Source of the DNA: Olsenella uli
GTDB taxonomy: Bacteria; Actinomycetota; Coriobacteriia; Coriobacteriales; Atopobiaceae
Assembly (NCBI RefSeq): GCF_901212655.1
Contig: NZ_CAAKON010000007.1
Coordinates: 1 to 24,109 of the forward strand
Reading direction: 5' to 3'
Length of the DNA stretch: 24,109 bases
In this document: piece after piece, positions 1 through 7,050 of the stretch
Position numbering within the stretch: the stretch's first letter is position 1
Layout: every line of letters starts with the position of its first letter
Notes under the pieces: generated by a model
What the model was told of the DNA's origin: nothing
What the model saw: the letters and a program-made list of their open reading frames with translations, nothing else
Databases searched by the model: none
Made by a program: the position numbers and the translations under genes

Positions 1-27
1 GGGCCGCGGCTGATGCAGCCGCGGCCC
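1..27 (-). terminator. Stem-loop downstream of ssrA, probable transcription terminator
   Basis: A perfect 10-bp inverted repeat (GGGCCGCGGC / GCCGCGGCCC) encloses a 7-base loop and lies 13 bases beyond the CCA end of tmRNA. Its strength and position fit an intrinsic terminator for ssrA. The window ends at the far arm, so a following T-tract cannot be seen. Confidence 0.65.
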
Positions 28-39
28 GCTCGTTGCGTT

Positions 40-404
40 TGGTGGAGGCGCGGAGGATCGAACTCCGGTCCAAAGCACTCCCCTGGCAGGTGTCTCCAAG
101 CTCAGTCGCCGTTTGGGTCTCGAATGCGTCGCGCACGGTGACCCGCGCTCGGCATCCCAGCTGGTTCAGGCTTACTGCGCGGCATACCAACTACGTCCGC
201 GCCAGCAACTTCCTAAAATGACGTCTCCACGGGAACGGAAGCAATCCCCGTTTCGACGGCCACTAATTAATTAAGCGGCGAGGGCGTAAGAGCCCTGATA
301 AGAGTTGTCGTCAATTCAATTTGACGGTACCCCTGTTTAACGTGGCGAGGAGACCACGGCTTGCTGCCCGCCTCAGGAACACCCTGTCGAAACCAGTCGC
401 CCCC
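40..404 (-). ncRNA. ssrA: Transfer-messenger RNA (tmRNA, 10Sa RNA)
   Basis: tmRNA rescues ribosomes stalled on broken mRNAs: with SmpB it enters the A site as an alanyl-tRNA mimic and supplies a short reading frame encoding a proteolysis tag. The 5' end reads GGGGGCGACTGGTTTCGACA, the hallmark tmRNA start. The 3' end is CGCCTCCACCA, with CCA encoded. The first seven bases (GGGGGCG) pair with CGCCTCC to form the acceptor stem, with one G-U pair. A T-arm with 5-bp stem and loop TTCGATC lies at 51-67. The length of about 365 bases is normal for a one-piece tmRNA. The 5' boundary is set by acceptor pairing; the primary transcript probably starts a few bases upstream. The partner smpB lies about 10 kb upstream on the same strand. 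Confidence 0.96.
271..309 (-). other. tmRNA proteolysis-tag reading frame
   Basis: Inside tmRNA a short frame ends in YALAA followed by TAA, the standard degradation signal for ClpXP-type proteases. Read from GAC at 309 it encodes DNSYQGSYALAA, preceded in vivo by the alanine carried on tmRNA. A second GAC lies directly upstream at 310-312, so the tag could be one residue longer (DDNSYQGSYALAA). I prefer 309 because the preceding ATTGAC resembles the usual context of the resume codon. The stop is TAA, with more TAA/TAG triplets close behind. Confidence 0.8.
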
Positions 405-417
405 AAAGGTGACGGAG

Positions 418-423
418 AGTATA
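418..423 (-). promoter_or_regulatory. Candidate -10 element of the ssrA promoter
   Basis: TATACT lies 14 bases upstream of the mature tmRNA 5' end, which leaves room for a short leader removed by RNase P. At 16-18 bp spacing the -35 region (about 441-447) is poor (GCCATG/TGCCAT), so only the -10 is supported. Confidence 0.5.
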
Positions 424-453
424 CCCCATCTGCCCTCGACCATGGCATCGCAC

Positions 454-536
454 GCCAACCGTGCAACTTGTAACGCATCCATCTTCCGCGACCCACGCTT
501 TTGCGCTCGGGATGAGGTACAAGTTGCACGGTTGGC
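454..536. repeat. Perfect 19-bp inverted repeat with 45-base spacer, between acpP and ssrA
   Basis: The arm GCCAACCGTGCAACTTGTA at 454-472 is exactly reverse-complemented at 518-536. The next bases on both sides do not pair, so the edges are sharp. It lies after the acpP stop (571) and before the ssrA -10 (423). No T-tract follows in the direction of transcription, so it does not look like an intrinsic terminator. It could be a long RNA hairpin that is processed, a paired binding site, or the ends of a miniature or decayed mobile element. I see no transposase. Confidence 0.9.
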
Positions 537-570
537 AGAACGCGAGGCTCCGGCCGCACGCTCAAGAAGC

Positions 571-801
571 TTAGAGGAGCTTCTCGACCATGTCGACGAA
601 GTCGCCCACAGTCTCGGGGGAGGCGTCGGCGTCGACCTCGATGCCAAACTCGTCCTCGCAGGCCATGACGGCCTCGACGACGGCCAAGCTGTCCAGACCA
701 AGGTCGGAGAGCTTGGTGTCATTGGTGATCTCGACGTCCTCAAGGCCGTCCTGCTCCTGGAGGATCTTGACAATGCGATCGAACGTGGACTCCTCGGCCA
801 T
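571..801 (-). CDS. acpP: Acyl carrier protein (AcpP)
   Basis: AcpP carries growing acyl chains as thioesters on a 4'-phosphopantetheine arm and shuttles them among FabD, FabH, FabF, FabG, FabZ and FabK in the cytosol. The 76-residue acidic protein has the DSL attachment motif (LGLDSL, with Ser38 as the modified residue) and the usual four-helix length. An ATG start follows a strong AGAAGGGGG ribosome site. It lies downstream of accDA across a 201-base gap holding its own candidate -10, so it may be transcribed separately as well as by read-through. In streptococcal clusters of the same gene order acpP lies between fabH and fabK; here it is at the far end. A small hairpin (AGAAGC/GCTTCT, 565-584) spans the stop codon. 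The stop is TAA. Confidence 0.97.
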   Translation of the reverse strand: MAEESTFDRIVKILQEQDGLEDVEITNDTKLSDLGLDSLAVVEAVMACEDEFGIEVDADASPETVGDFVDMVEKLL

Positions 802-820
802 GGTGGCCCCCTTCTCTCAG

Positions 821-835
821 GCCCGCCAAGCGGGC
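821..835 (-). promoter_or_regulatory. Small GC hairpin in the acpP leader
   Basis: GCCCGC and GCGGGC form a 6-bp stem with a 3-base loop between the candidate -10 and the acpP ribosome site. It may stabilise or modulate the leader. It has no T-tract on the minus strand, so termination there is not indicated. Confidence 0.4.
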
Positions 836-853
836 TTCCTTCTATCGCGCCCT

Positions 854-859
854 ACTATA
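854..859 (-). promoter_or_regulatory. Candidate -10 element for acpP
   Basis: TATAGT lies 52 bases upstream of the acpP ATG in the 201-base accDA-acpP gap. No convincing -35 is seen at 16-18 bp spacing. An extra promoter for the abundant carrier protein would make sense, but this call rests on one hexamer. Confidence 0.35.
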
Positions 860-1002
860 CCCAAGCGCTGGGATGGCAGGGTGAGAACATAACAAACGTC
901 ATGGCGCCGGCGCCCGCCGGTTGTTGTCGGCAAGCCGCAAGCCGCGCGACGGCCTTCCGCCCGTCGGCGCCACGCAACCGCAACCACGCGCCACCCGTAG
1001 CG

Positions 1003-2709
1003 CTACCCTCGCAGCGCCGCCGTGCCCATCCGACGGAAGCGCTCGTAGCGGCGCGCCACCAGCTCGTTGGCATTGAGGGTGGCAAGCTCGTCCAGGCGTG
1101 CCTCCACGCTCGCGAGCAGCGTGCGCGCCAGCTCGTCGGCGTTGAGGCCCTCGTCGTCCAGCACGCCGTCGACGATGCCCAGGCGCGTGAGGTCCGCGGC
1201 CGTGAGGCCCAGAGCCTCGGCGGCCTCGGGCGCGCGTTTGGCCGTCTTCCAGAGGATGGACGCGCAGCCCTCGGGACTCACCACGGAGTACACGGCGCTT
1301 CCCAGCATGAGCACGCGGTCGGCCACGGCCAGCGCCAGCGCGCCGCCGGAGCCGCCCTCGCCCACCACGACGGAGACCACCGGCACGCGAAGGCCGCTCA
1401 TCTCCACGAGGTTCGTGGCGATGGCCTCGCCCTGGCCGCGCTCCTCGGCCCCAATGCCGCAGAACGCGCCCGAGGTGTCCACGAGGCACACCACTGGCAG
1501 GTCAAAGCGCTCTGCCAGGCGCATGAGGCGCAGGGCCTTGCGGTAGCCCTCGGGGTGCGCCGAGCCAAAGTTCCTGGCCACGCGCTCCTTGGTGGAGCGT
1601 CCACGCTCGGTGCCGCAGATGACCATCACGCGGCCACCCGCCCACGCAAGGCCCGCCACCACGGCGGCGTCATCGCCAAAGAGACGGTCGCCGTGCAACT
1701 CGCAAAAGCCCTCGAAGCCGCGCTCGACGAGTTCGAGCGACGTGGGCCGCGAGGTGGAGCGCGCCCGCTCGACCTTCGTGTACGCACCGTCGCCATCACG
1801 ACGGCGGCGCGGCTTCACGCGCGGCGCGGGCTCGGGGTGAAGCTCGTCGACGGCCCCGACACCCGGGGCCTCTCCCCCAAGCAGCGAGAGCAGCTCGGCG
1901 ACGACGCCCGGCACCTCTCGACGCTCCACGATGCGGTCAACAAAACCATGCTCGAGCTGGAACTCCGAGCGCTGGAAGCCCGCCGGCAGCCGCTTGTGTG
2001 TGGTCTGCTCGATGACGCGCGGGCCCGCGAAGGCCACGAGCGCGCCCGGCTCGGCCAGGATGACGTCGCCCTCCATGGCAAAGCTCGCGGTAACGCCGCC
2101 GGTGGTGGGATCCGTGAGCACGCAGATGTACGGAAGCCGCGCCTCGGCCAGGCGCCGACGCGCGGCGGAGACCTTGGCCATCTGCATAAGCGAGGTGGTT
2201 CCCTCCTGCATACGGGCGCCGCCGGAGACGGTGAAGCCCACCACGGGGAGCTCCTCCTCGCACGCGCGCTCGAACGTGCGGCAGACCTTCTCGCCCACCA
2301 CGGAGCCCATCGACCCCATCATGAAGTCGGCGTTCATGACGAACAGCGCGCAGGCCCGGCCGCCGATGGTGGCCCTGCCGCACATCACGGCGTCCGCCTC
2401 GCCCGTCTTTGCGCGCGCGGCGTCGAGCTTCTCCTTATAGCCTGGAAAGTCCAGGAAGTCGCGGGCCTCGAGGGCACGATCCCACTCCTCGAAGCTGCCG
2501 GCGTCCACCGTGGCCAGGATGCGCCTGCGGGCGGAGAGGCGCAGGTGGTGCCCACAGCGCGGGCACACGTCGAGGTTCTCGGAGAGCTTTTCCTGGTCGA
2601 TGATGCGCCGGCACCCCGGGCACTTCACGAGCAGCGTGCGCTGCGGCAGCTCTACGGGAACCTCAGTGACGGGCCCCTCGAGCTCGTTGTCGCGCTTGTT
2701 CCTACTCAT
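1003..2709 (-). CDS. accDA: Fused acetyl-CoA carboxylase carboxyltransferase, beta (AccD) + alpha (AccA) in one chain
   Basis: This enzyme transfers the carboxyl group from carboxybiotin on AccB to acetyl-CoA, giving malonyl-CoA for fatty-acid synthesis. Residues 1 to about 278 are AccD-like: a four-cysteine zinc ribbon (C30, C33, C49, C52; CX2C-X15-CX2C) followed by a crotonase-fold domain with VSGGARMQEG (161-170) and PTTGGVTASF (201-210). A basic, proline-containing linker (about 279-308) leads to an AccA-like domain with GAEERGQGEAIA near 420-431 and GEGGSGGALAL at 450-460. The AccA part is about 260 residues and starts where E. coli AccA is already some 70 residues in, so its N-terminal helical segment is missing. 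Elsewhere AccD and AccA are usually separate proteins forming an alpha2beta2 enzyme. The ATG overlaps the end of accC by 8 bases. The stop is TAG. Confidence 0.95.
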   Translation of the reverse strand: MSRNKRDNELEGPVTEVPVELPQRTLLVKCPGCRRIIDQEKLSENLDVCPRCGHHLRLSARRRILATVDAGSFEEWDRALEARDFLDFPGYKEKLDAARAKTGEADAVMCGRATIGGRACALFVMNADFMMGSMGSVVGEKVCRTFERACEEELPVVGFTVSGGARMQEGTTSLMQMAKVSAARRRLAEARLPYICVLTDPTTGGVTASFAMEGDVILAEPGALVAFAGPRVIEQTTHKRLPAGFQRSEFQLEHGFVDRIVERREVPGVVAELLSLLGGEAPGVGAVDELHPEPAPRVKPRRRRDGDGAYTKVERARSTSRPTSLELVERGFEGFCELHGDRLFGDDAAVVAGLAWAGGRVMVICGTERGRSTKERVARNFGSAHPEGYRKALRLMRLAERFDLPVVCLVDTSGAFCGIGAEERGQGEAIATNLVEMSGLRVPVVSVVVGEGGSGGALALAVADRVLMLGSAVYSVVSPEGCASILWKTAKRAPEAAEALGLTAADLTRLGIVDGVLDDEGLNADELARTLLASVEARLDELATLNANELVARRYERFRRMGTAALRG

Positions 2710-4039
2710 AGAGATGCTCCATCAGGTTAGTGTGGTAGTTGCCAGACGCAAACTCGGGGTTGGCGAGGATGTCGAAGTGCAGGTCCACGTTGGTGGAGAC
2801 GCCCTCGATGACGAGCTCGCCCAGGCCGGCGCGCATCTTGCGGATGGCCTCCTCGCGCGTGGGCGAGCTCACGATGAGCTTGCCCACCATGGAGTCGTAG
2901 TACGGCGGCACGTTAGCGCCGGCGTAGAGCGCGGAGTCGAGGCGCACCCACGGGCCACCGGGCGCATGCAAGCCCGTCACCGTCCCGCACGAAGGCAGGC
3001 CCTGTGGCGTCTCGGCGTTGATGCGACACTCGATGGCGTGCTTGACCACCGGCACCTCGTCGCCCTCGCAGGGGAGCTCCTGGCCGGCGGCAACGCGCAG
3101 CTGCCACTTCACGAGGTCCATGCCCGTCACCATCTCGGTAACGGGGTGCTCCACCTGCAGGCGCGTGTTCATCTCCATGAAGTAGAACTCGCCGGCGTCC
3201 GTGTAGAGGAACTCAACGGTGCCCACGCCCACATAGCCCACCTCGCGGGCGAGGTCGCGCGCGGCCTTGTGCATGGCGGCGCGGATGTCGTCGTGGCCCT
3301 CCAGGCAGGGGGCGGGGCTCTCCTCCAGCAGCTTCTGGTTGCGGCGCTGCACGGAGCACTCGCGCTCGCCCAGAGACACCACATTGCCCGCCATGTCGGC
3401 AAGGACCTGCACCTCCACGTGGTGCGCGGGGTGCACGAACTTCTCCATGTAGCACTCGCCGTCGCCAAAGGCGCTCTGGGCCTCGGCATGGGCCTCGTTG
3501 TAGGCGGCTGCGGCATCCTCGGGACGCTCAACTTTGCGGATGCCGCGTCCGCCGCCGCCCGCGCGCGCCTTGATAAGCACGGGGCAGCCTATGCGCTCGG
3601 CCTCAGCCGCGGCGTCATCGGGGCCGGCAAGCAGGTCGCAGCCGGGAACCACGGGCACGCCCGCGGCGCGGGCCGTCCTGCGGGCGGCGTCCTTGTCGCC
3701 CATGCGCGAGATGACCTCGGGCGAGGGGCCCGCGAACACGAGGCCGTGGTCGCGGCACTCACGCGCAAAGCCCGCGTTCTCGGAGAGGAAGCCGTAGCCC
3801 GGGTGAATGGCCTTCGCGCCGCTCTCGAGCGCCACCGTGATGATGGCGTCCTCGTTGAGGTAGCTCTCCTGGGGACGCGGCCCGCCGATGCAGTAGGCCT
3901 CGTCCGCTAGGTTCACGTGAAGGGAGGCAGCGTCTGCCGTGGAGTACACCGCCACGGACTTCACGCCCATCTCCTTGCAGGCGCGAATCACGCGCACGGC
4001 AATCTCGCCGCGGTTGGCGATGAGGATCTTCTCGAACAC
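2702..4039 (-). CDS. accC: Biotin carboxylase subunit of acetyl-CoA carboxylase (AccC)
   Basis: AccC uses ATP and bicarbonate to carboxylate the biotin on AccB. The protein has the N-terminal biotin-carboxylase fold (ILIANRGEIAVRV near residue 5), ATP-grasp features (K116 and K157, glycine-rich GGGGRGIRK at 161-169) and the catalytic segment EMNTRLQVEHP (289-299). From a GTG at 4039 it is 445 residues, the usual length. That GTG is preferred because an AGGAGG site, inside the end of fabZ, lies 10 bases upstream; upstream in-frame starts would add about 20 residues inside fabZ with no similarity to the family. It lies 5 bases after fabZ and overlaps accDA by 8 bases, which indicates tight co-translation. 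The stop is TAG. Confidence 0.97.
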   Translation of the reverse strand: MFEKILIANRGEIAVRVIRACKEMGVKSVAVYSTADAASLHVNLADEAYCIGGPRPQESYLNEDAIITVALESGAKAIHPGYGFLSENAGFARECRDHGLVFAGPSPEVISRMGDKDAARRTARAAGVPVVPGCDLLAGPDDAAAEAERIGCPVLIKARAGGGGRGIRKVERPEDAAAAYNEAHAEAQSAFGDGECYMEKFVHPAHHVEVQVLADMAGNVVSLGERECSVQRRNQKLLEESPAPCLEGHDDIRAAMHKAARDLAREVGYVGVGTVEFLYTDAGEFYFMEMNTRLQVEHPVTEMVTGMDLVKWQLRVAAGQELPCEGDEVPVVKHAIECRINAETPQGLPSCGTVTGLHAPGGPWVRLDSALYAGANVPPYYDSMVGKLIVSSPTREEAIRKMRAGLGELVIEGVSTNVDLHFDILANPEFASGNYHTNLMEHLYE

Positions 4040-4044
4040 GACCC

Positions 4045-4488
4045 CTACGCCTCCTTGCACGCCGGCATGAGGGCAAACGACATCTCGGCCTTGCAGCACA
4101 CCTTACCGTTCACGCGGGCCTCGCCCTCCGCGAAGCGGAACGGGCCCTTTGTGCGCGTGATGCGGCACACCATCTCAACGGTGTCGCCGGGCACGACAGG
4201 GTGCTTGAACCTCACCTTGTCGAGACTCGTGTAGTACGGCGTGGCGCCCTTGGCGATGGGGTCGTCCGCCAGCAGCACGCAGCAGTTCTGGGCGAGCATC
4301 TCGCACTGGATGACGCCCGGCACGACGGGGTTGCCGGGGAAGTGCCCCTGGACGAAGAACTCCTTACCCGTGATGGCGAGCCTGCCGTGGGCCTCGGGGC
4401 CATCGGGGCCCTGGACAACCTCCGCCTCGTCGAGCAGAAGCATCGGCTCGCGGTGCGGGAGCAGAGCCTTGAGCTCCTCTTTGTTCAT
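4045..4488 (-). CDS. fabZ: 3-hydroxyacyl-ACP dehydratase (FabZ)
   Basis: FabZ removes water from 3-hydroxyacyl-ACP to give trans-2-enoyl-ACP in each elongation cycle. The 147-residue hotdog-fold protein contains LLPHREPMLLLD near the start and the catalytic block GHFPGNPVVPGVIQCEML, with His49 and Glu63 as the active-site pair. The Glu is typical of FabZ; FabA has Asp there. The ATG at 4488 is chosen for its strong AAGGAGGTCACTC leader, although the open frame extends further upstream. I see no fabA or fabM in the cluster, so the source of unsaturated chains is not visible here. The stop is TAG. Confidence 0.96.
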   Translation of the reverse strand: MNKEELKALLPHREPMLLLDEAEVVQGPDGPEAHGRLAITGKEFFVQGHFPGNPVVPGVIQCEMLAQNCCVLLADDPIAKGATPYYTSLDKVRFKHPVVPGDTVEMVCRITRTKGPFRFAEGEARVNGKVCCKAEMSFALMPACKEA

Positions 4489-4514
4489 GAGTGACCTCCT
4501 TGGGCCAGCGCGCT

Positions 4515-4540
4515 CCGGGCCCGCAGCCACACGGGCCCGG
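4515..4540 (-). promoter_or_regulatory. Strong GC hairpin in the accB-fabZ gap
   Basis: CCGGGCCCG and CGGGCCCGG form a perfect 9-bp stem with an 8-base loop inside the 67-base accB-fabZ gap. No T-run follows on the minus strand. A role in mRNA processing, stability or differential expression of operon segments is inferred from position only. Confidence 0.6.
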
Positions 4541-4555
4541 TCCCGGCGAGGGGCG

Positions 4556-5014
4556 CTAGCGAATCTTCATCAGGCAGCGACCAAAGTCGACGAGGTCGCC
4601 GTCCTCGACACACACCTCGACAACCTCGCCGTCGCGCTCGGCGGTGACCTCGTTCATGAGCTTCATGGCCTCGATGACGCAGAGCGTGTCGCCCGCGTGC
4701 ACCTTGGAGCCCACCTTCACGAACGGCTCGGCGCCGGGCGAGGGTGCGGCGTAGAAGACACCCACCATCGGCGCCTTCACGCAGGTAACGTCCGGATCGT
4801 CCTCGGCAGCCGGGGCAGGCTCCGGAGCCGAAGCACCCGCAGCCGGGGCCTGTGCGGCAGCCGCGGGAGCGGCGGCGAACGGCGCGGCGGCAACGACGGG
4901 CGCGGGCTGGCACTCGAGCTCAACGGCGGCCCCATCGCCCTCCTCGAGACGCACGCGCGTGAGCCCATGGCGCTCCATGAGGTCCGCAAGCTGGTCAATC
5001 TTGTCCATGTCCAT
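4556..5014 (-). CDS. accB: Biotin carboxyl carrier protein (AccB/BCCP)
   Basis: AccB carries carboxybiotin between AccC and the AccDA carboxyltransferase. The 152-residue protein has a short N-terminal segment, a flexible Ala/Pro/Glu-rich linker (about residues 37-75) and a C-terminal biotinyl domain with EAMKLM, where Lys118 is the predicted biotinylation site. Two starts are possible (MDMDK); the first, at 5014, sits 8 bases after a GAGGGGG site overlapping the end of fabF. It follows fabF by 3 bases. The 67-base gap to fabZ holds a strong hairpin. The stop is TAG. Confidence 0.96.
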   Translation of the reverse strand: MDMDKIDQLADLMERHGLTRVRLEEGDGAAVELECQPAPVVAAAPFAAAPAAAAQAPAAGASAPEPAPAAEDDPDVTCVKAPMVGVFYAAPSPGAEPFVKVGSKVHAGDTLCVIEAMKLMNEVTAERDGEVVEVCVEDGDLVDFGRCLMKIR

Positions 5015-5017
5015 GCG

Positions 5018-6265
5018 CTATTCCCCCTCGAAGGCACGGAACGCAAGCGCGGCGTTGTGCCCGCCAAAGCCCAGGTTAGTAGAGAGCGCCCAGGTGACCT
5101 TTGCCTCGACGGCCTCGTTGGGCGTGTAGTCAAGGTCGCAGTCGGGGTCGGGCGTGTGGTAGTTGATCGTGGGCGGAATCACGCCGTCCTGGAGCGCCAG
5201 CACGCATGCCATGGCCTCCACGGCGCCGGTAGCGCCAATCATGTGGCCCGTCATCGACTTGGTGGACGAGACGTGCGCGGCATGCGCGGCCTCCTCGCCA
5301 AGGGCGAGCTTGAGGCCGAGCGTCTCGCACTTGTCGTTGAGCTTGGTGGAGGTGCCGTGCGCGTTCACGTACAGGCCCTCCTCCGGCTTGAGGCCGGCCT
5401 CGGCCACGGCCTCGTGGATGGCGCGCGTGATGCCCGCGGCCTCGGGGTCCGGACTCGTGATGTGGTAGGCGTCGGCCGTGTTGCCGTAGCCTGCCACCTC
5501 GGCGTAGATGTGGGCGCCGCGCGCGAGGGCATGCTCGAGCTCCTCGAGCACCAGGATGCAGGCACCCTCGCCCATAATGAAGCCGTCTCGGTCGGCGTCG
5601 AACGGACGGCAGGCCGTTGCCGGGTCGGGGTTCTTGGAGAGCGCCTTGCAGTTGGTGAAGCCCGCCATAGACGCGGGCATGATGGCCGCCTCGGTGCCGC
5701 CGGCAAGGATTGCGTCGGCATAGCCGTGCTTGATGGCACGGAAGGCCTCGCCCACGGTGTGGGCAGAGGTGGCGCAGGCCGTCACGACGGGCAGGGTGGG
5801 ACCCTGGGCATTGTGGCGGATGGACACGGCGCCAGAGGCCATGTTGGGAATCATCATCGGCACCATGAACGGGGAGGCCTTGCGCGCGCCGCCCTCGTGC
5901 ACCTTGATGACATTCTCGGCAAACGTCGTGATGCCGCCGATGCCAGAGCCCACGTAGACGCCCAGACGCTCGGGGTCGCACGCCCCTTCGGCGTCCAGGC
6001 CCGAGTCTGCCATGGCCTCGTCGGAGGCCACGAGCGCAAACTGCACGTTGAGGTCGTTGTGGCGGGCCTCGCCCTTGCCCAGGAGCTCGGCGCCATCGAA
6101 GTTCTTGACCTCGGCGGCTACCGACACCTTGAACTCGGTTGCGTCAAAGCGCGTGATGGGGCCGATGCCGCAGGTACCGGCCTTGAGGGCGCTCCAGGTA
6201 TCGGTGGCAGTGTTGCCCACGGGCGTCACGGCGCCAAGGCCCGTGATAACCACTCTGCGTTCCAT
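5018..6265 (-). CDS. fabF: 3-oxoacyl-ACP synthase II (FabF)
   Basis: FabF condenses malonyl-ACP with acyl-ACP to extend the chain by two carbons. The 415-residue thiolase-fold enzyme shows the Cys-His-His triad of KAS I/II enzymes: Cys164 in TACATSAHT, His303 in NAHGTSTKLND and His341 in SMTGHMIGATG. It starts MERRVVITGLGAVTPVG, and the end matches the family (NLGFGGHNAALAF). The ATG is preceded by AAGGAG directly after the fabG stop (9-base gap). It is the only elongating condensing enzyme in the window; FabH handles initiation. The stop is TAG. Confidence 0.97.
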   Translation of the reverse strand: MERRVVITGLGAVTPVGNTATDTWSALKAGTCGIGPITRFDATEFKVSVAAEVKNFDGAELLGKGEARHNDLNVQFALVASDEAMADSGLDAEGACDPERLGVYVGSGIGGITTFAENVIKVHEGGARKASPFMVPMMIPNMASGAVSIRHNAQGPTLPVVTACATSAHTVGEAFRAIKHGYADAILAGGTEAAIMPASMAGFTNCKALSKNPDPATACRPFDADRDGFIMGEGACILVLEELEHALARGAHIYAEVAGYGNTADAYHITSPDPEAAGITRAIHEAVAEAGLKPEEGLYVNAHGTSTKLNDKCETLGLKLALGEEAAHAAHVSSTKSMTGHMIGATGAVEAMACVLALQDGVIPPTINYHTPDPDCDLDYTPNEAVEAKVTWALSTNLGFGGHNAALAFRAFEGE

Positions 6266-6274
6266 TGCTACTCC

Positions 6275-7048
6275 TTACATGTCCATGCCGCCGTCGACCC
6301 GGATGACCTCGCCCGTCACGTAGGCTGCGGCATCCGAGACGAGGAAGCTCACCACGGCCGCCACGTCCTCGGGGTTCCCGAGATGGCCGAGGGGAATCTG
6401 CTCGCCATAGCGCTCGATGACGGACTCGGGAAGCTTGGCCGTCATGTCGGTCTCGATGAAGCCGGGGGCCACCGCGTTGCAGGTGACGCCGCGGGCGGCC
6501 AGCTCGCGCGCATACGACTTCGTGAGGCCGATCACGCCCGCCTTGGAGCTGGCGTAGTTTGCCTGGCCGGCGTTGCCCATGAGGCCCACGACGGAGCTCA
6601 CGTTCACCACGCGGCCGCCCTTCTGCCTCATGAACGGGCGGGCCAGGGCGCGCATCGTATTGAACGCACCCTTGAGGTTCACGCCGATGACGCGGTCGAA
6701 GTCCTCGTCGCTCATGCGGGCGATGAGCCCGTCGCGCGTGATGCCGGCGTCGTTCACCAGGGCCCAGACGCTGCCAAAGTCGGCGATGACCTGCTTGACG
6801 ACCTCGCCCACGGCCTCCGAGTCGGAGACGTCGCAGCAATAGGCCTTGGCCGTGGCGCCCACGGCCTCGAGGTCCGCCACCGTCTTGGCGGCAGCCTCCT
6901 CGTTCCCGCCAAAGACCACGGCAATGTCGAACCCGTCGGCCGCAAGGGCAAGGGAGACAGCGCGACCGATGCCGCGCGAGCCTCCGGTGACCACGGCCAC
7001 GCGACGGCTGGCGTCGCGACCGAGCGCTCCTGTCTTGCTGTCTGCCAC
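6275..7048 (-). CDS. fabG: 3-oxoacyl-ACP reductase (FabG)
   Basis: FabG reduces 3-oxoacyl-ACP to 3-hydroxyacyl-ACP, normally with NADPH. It is a short-chain dehydrogenase/reductase: cofactor loop TGGSRGIG (21-28), catalytic tetrad N124, S152, Y165 and K169 (YASSK), and C-terminal VTGEVIRVDGGMDM. From the GTG at 7048 it has 257 residues. That start is preferred because AAGGGGGAG lies just upstream, spanning the end of fabD, and the gap to fabD is then 2 bases; the frame continues upstream through fabD without family similarity. The usual NNAG motif reads NDAG (99-102), a small departure. The stop is TAA. Confidence 0.96.
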   Translation of the reverse strand: MADSKTGALGRDASRRVAVVTGGSRGIGRAVSLALAADGFDIAVVFGGNEEAAAKTVADLEAVGATAKAYCCDVSDSEAVGEVVKQVIADFGSVWALVNDAGITRDGLIARMSDEDFDRVIGVNLKGAFNTMRALARPFMRQKGGRVVNVSSVVGLMGNAGQANYASSKAGVIGLTKSYARELAARGVTCNAVAPGFIETDMTAKLPESVIERYGEQIPLGHLGNPEDVAAVVSFLVSDAAAYVTGEVIRVDGGMDM

Positions 7049-7050
7049 GG

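Noticed and set aside
1..40. Island integration site at the 3' end of ssrA
   Set aside because: ssrA 3' ends are known integration targets, but the window stops 40 bases past the gene and shows no integrase or repeated att sequence.
267..773. Minus-strand frame running through acpP into tmRNA
   Set aside because: It is out of frame with acpP and crosses the structured tmRNA gene.
902..972. Inverted repeat TGGCGCCG/CGGCGCCA in the accDA-acpP gap as a terminator
   Set aside because: The 8-bp arms are 55 bases apart, each nearly self-complementary, and no T-run follows; chance pairing in GC-rich DNA is likely.
802..1002. Copy of the fabT operator upstream of acpP
   Set aside because: No TTAGTTAG-type palindrome is present in the gap.
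361..2730. Very long plus-strand open frames (also 2510-3910, 4241-7234, 8109-10151 and 16443-20399)
   Set aside because: They lie opposite genes with clear family motifs and arise because GC-rich antisense frames have few stops. Their translations are low-complexity and match no family I know.
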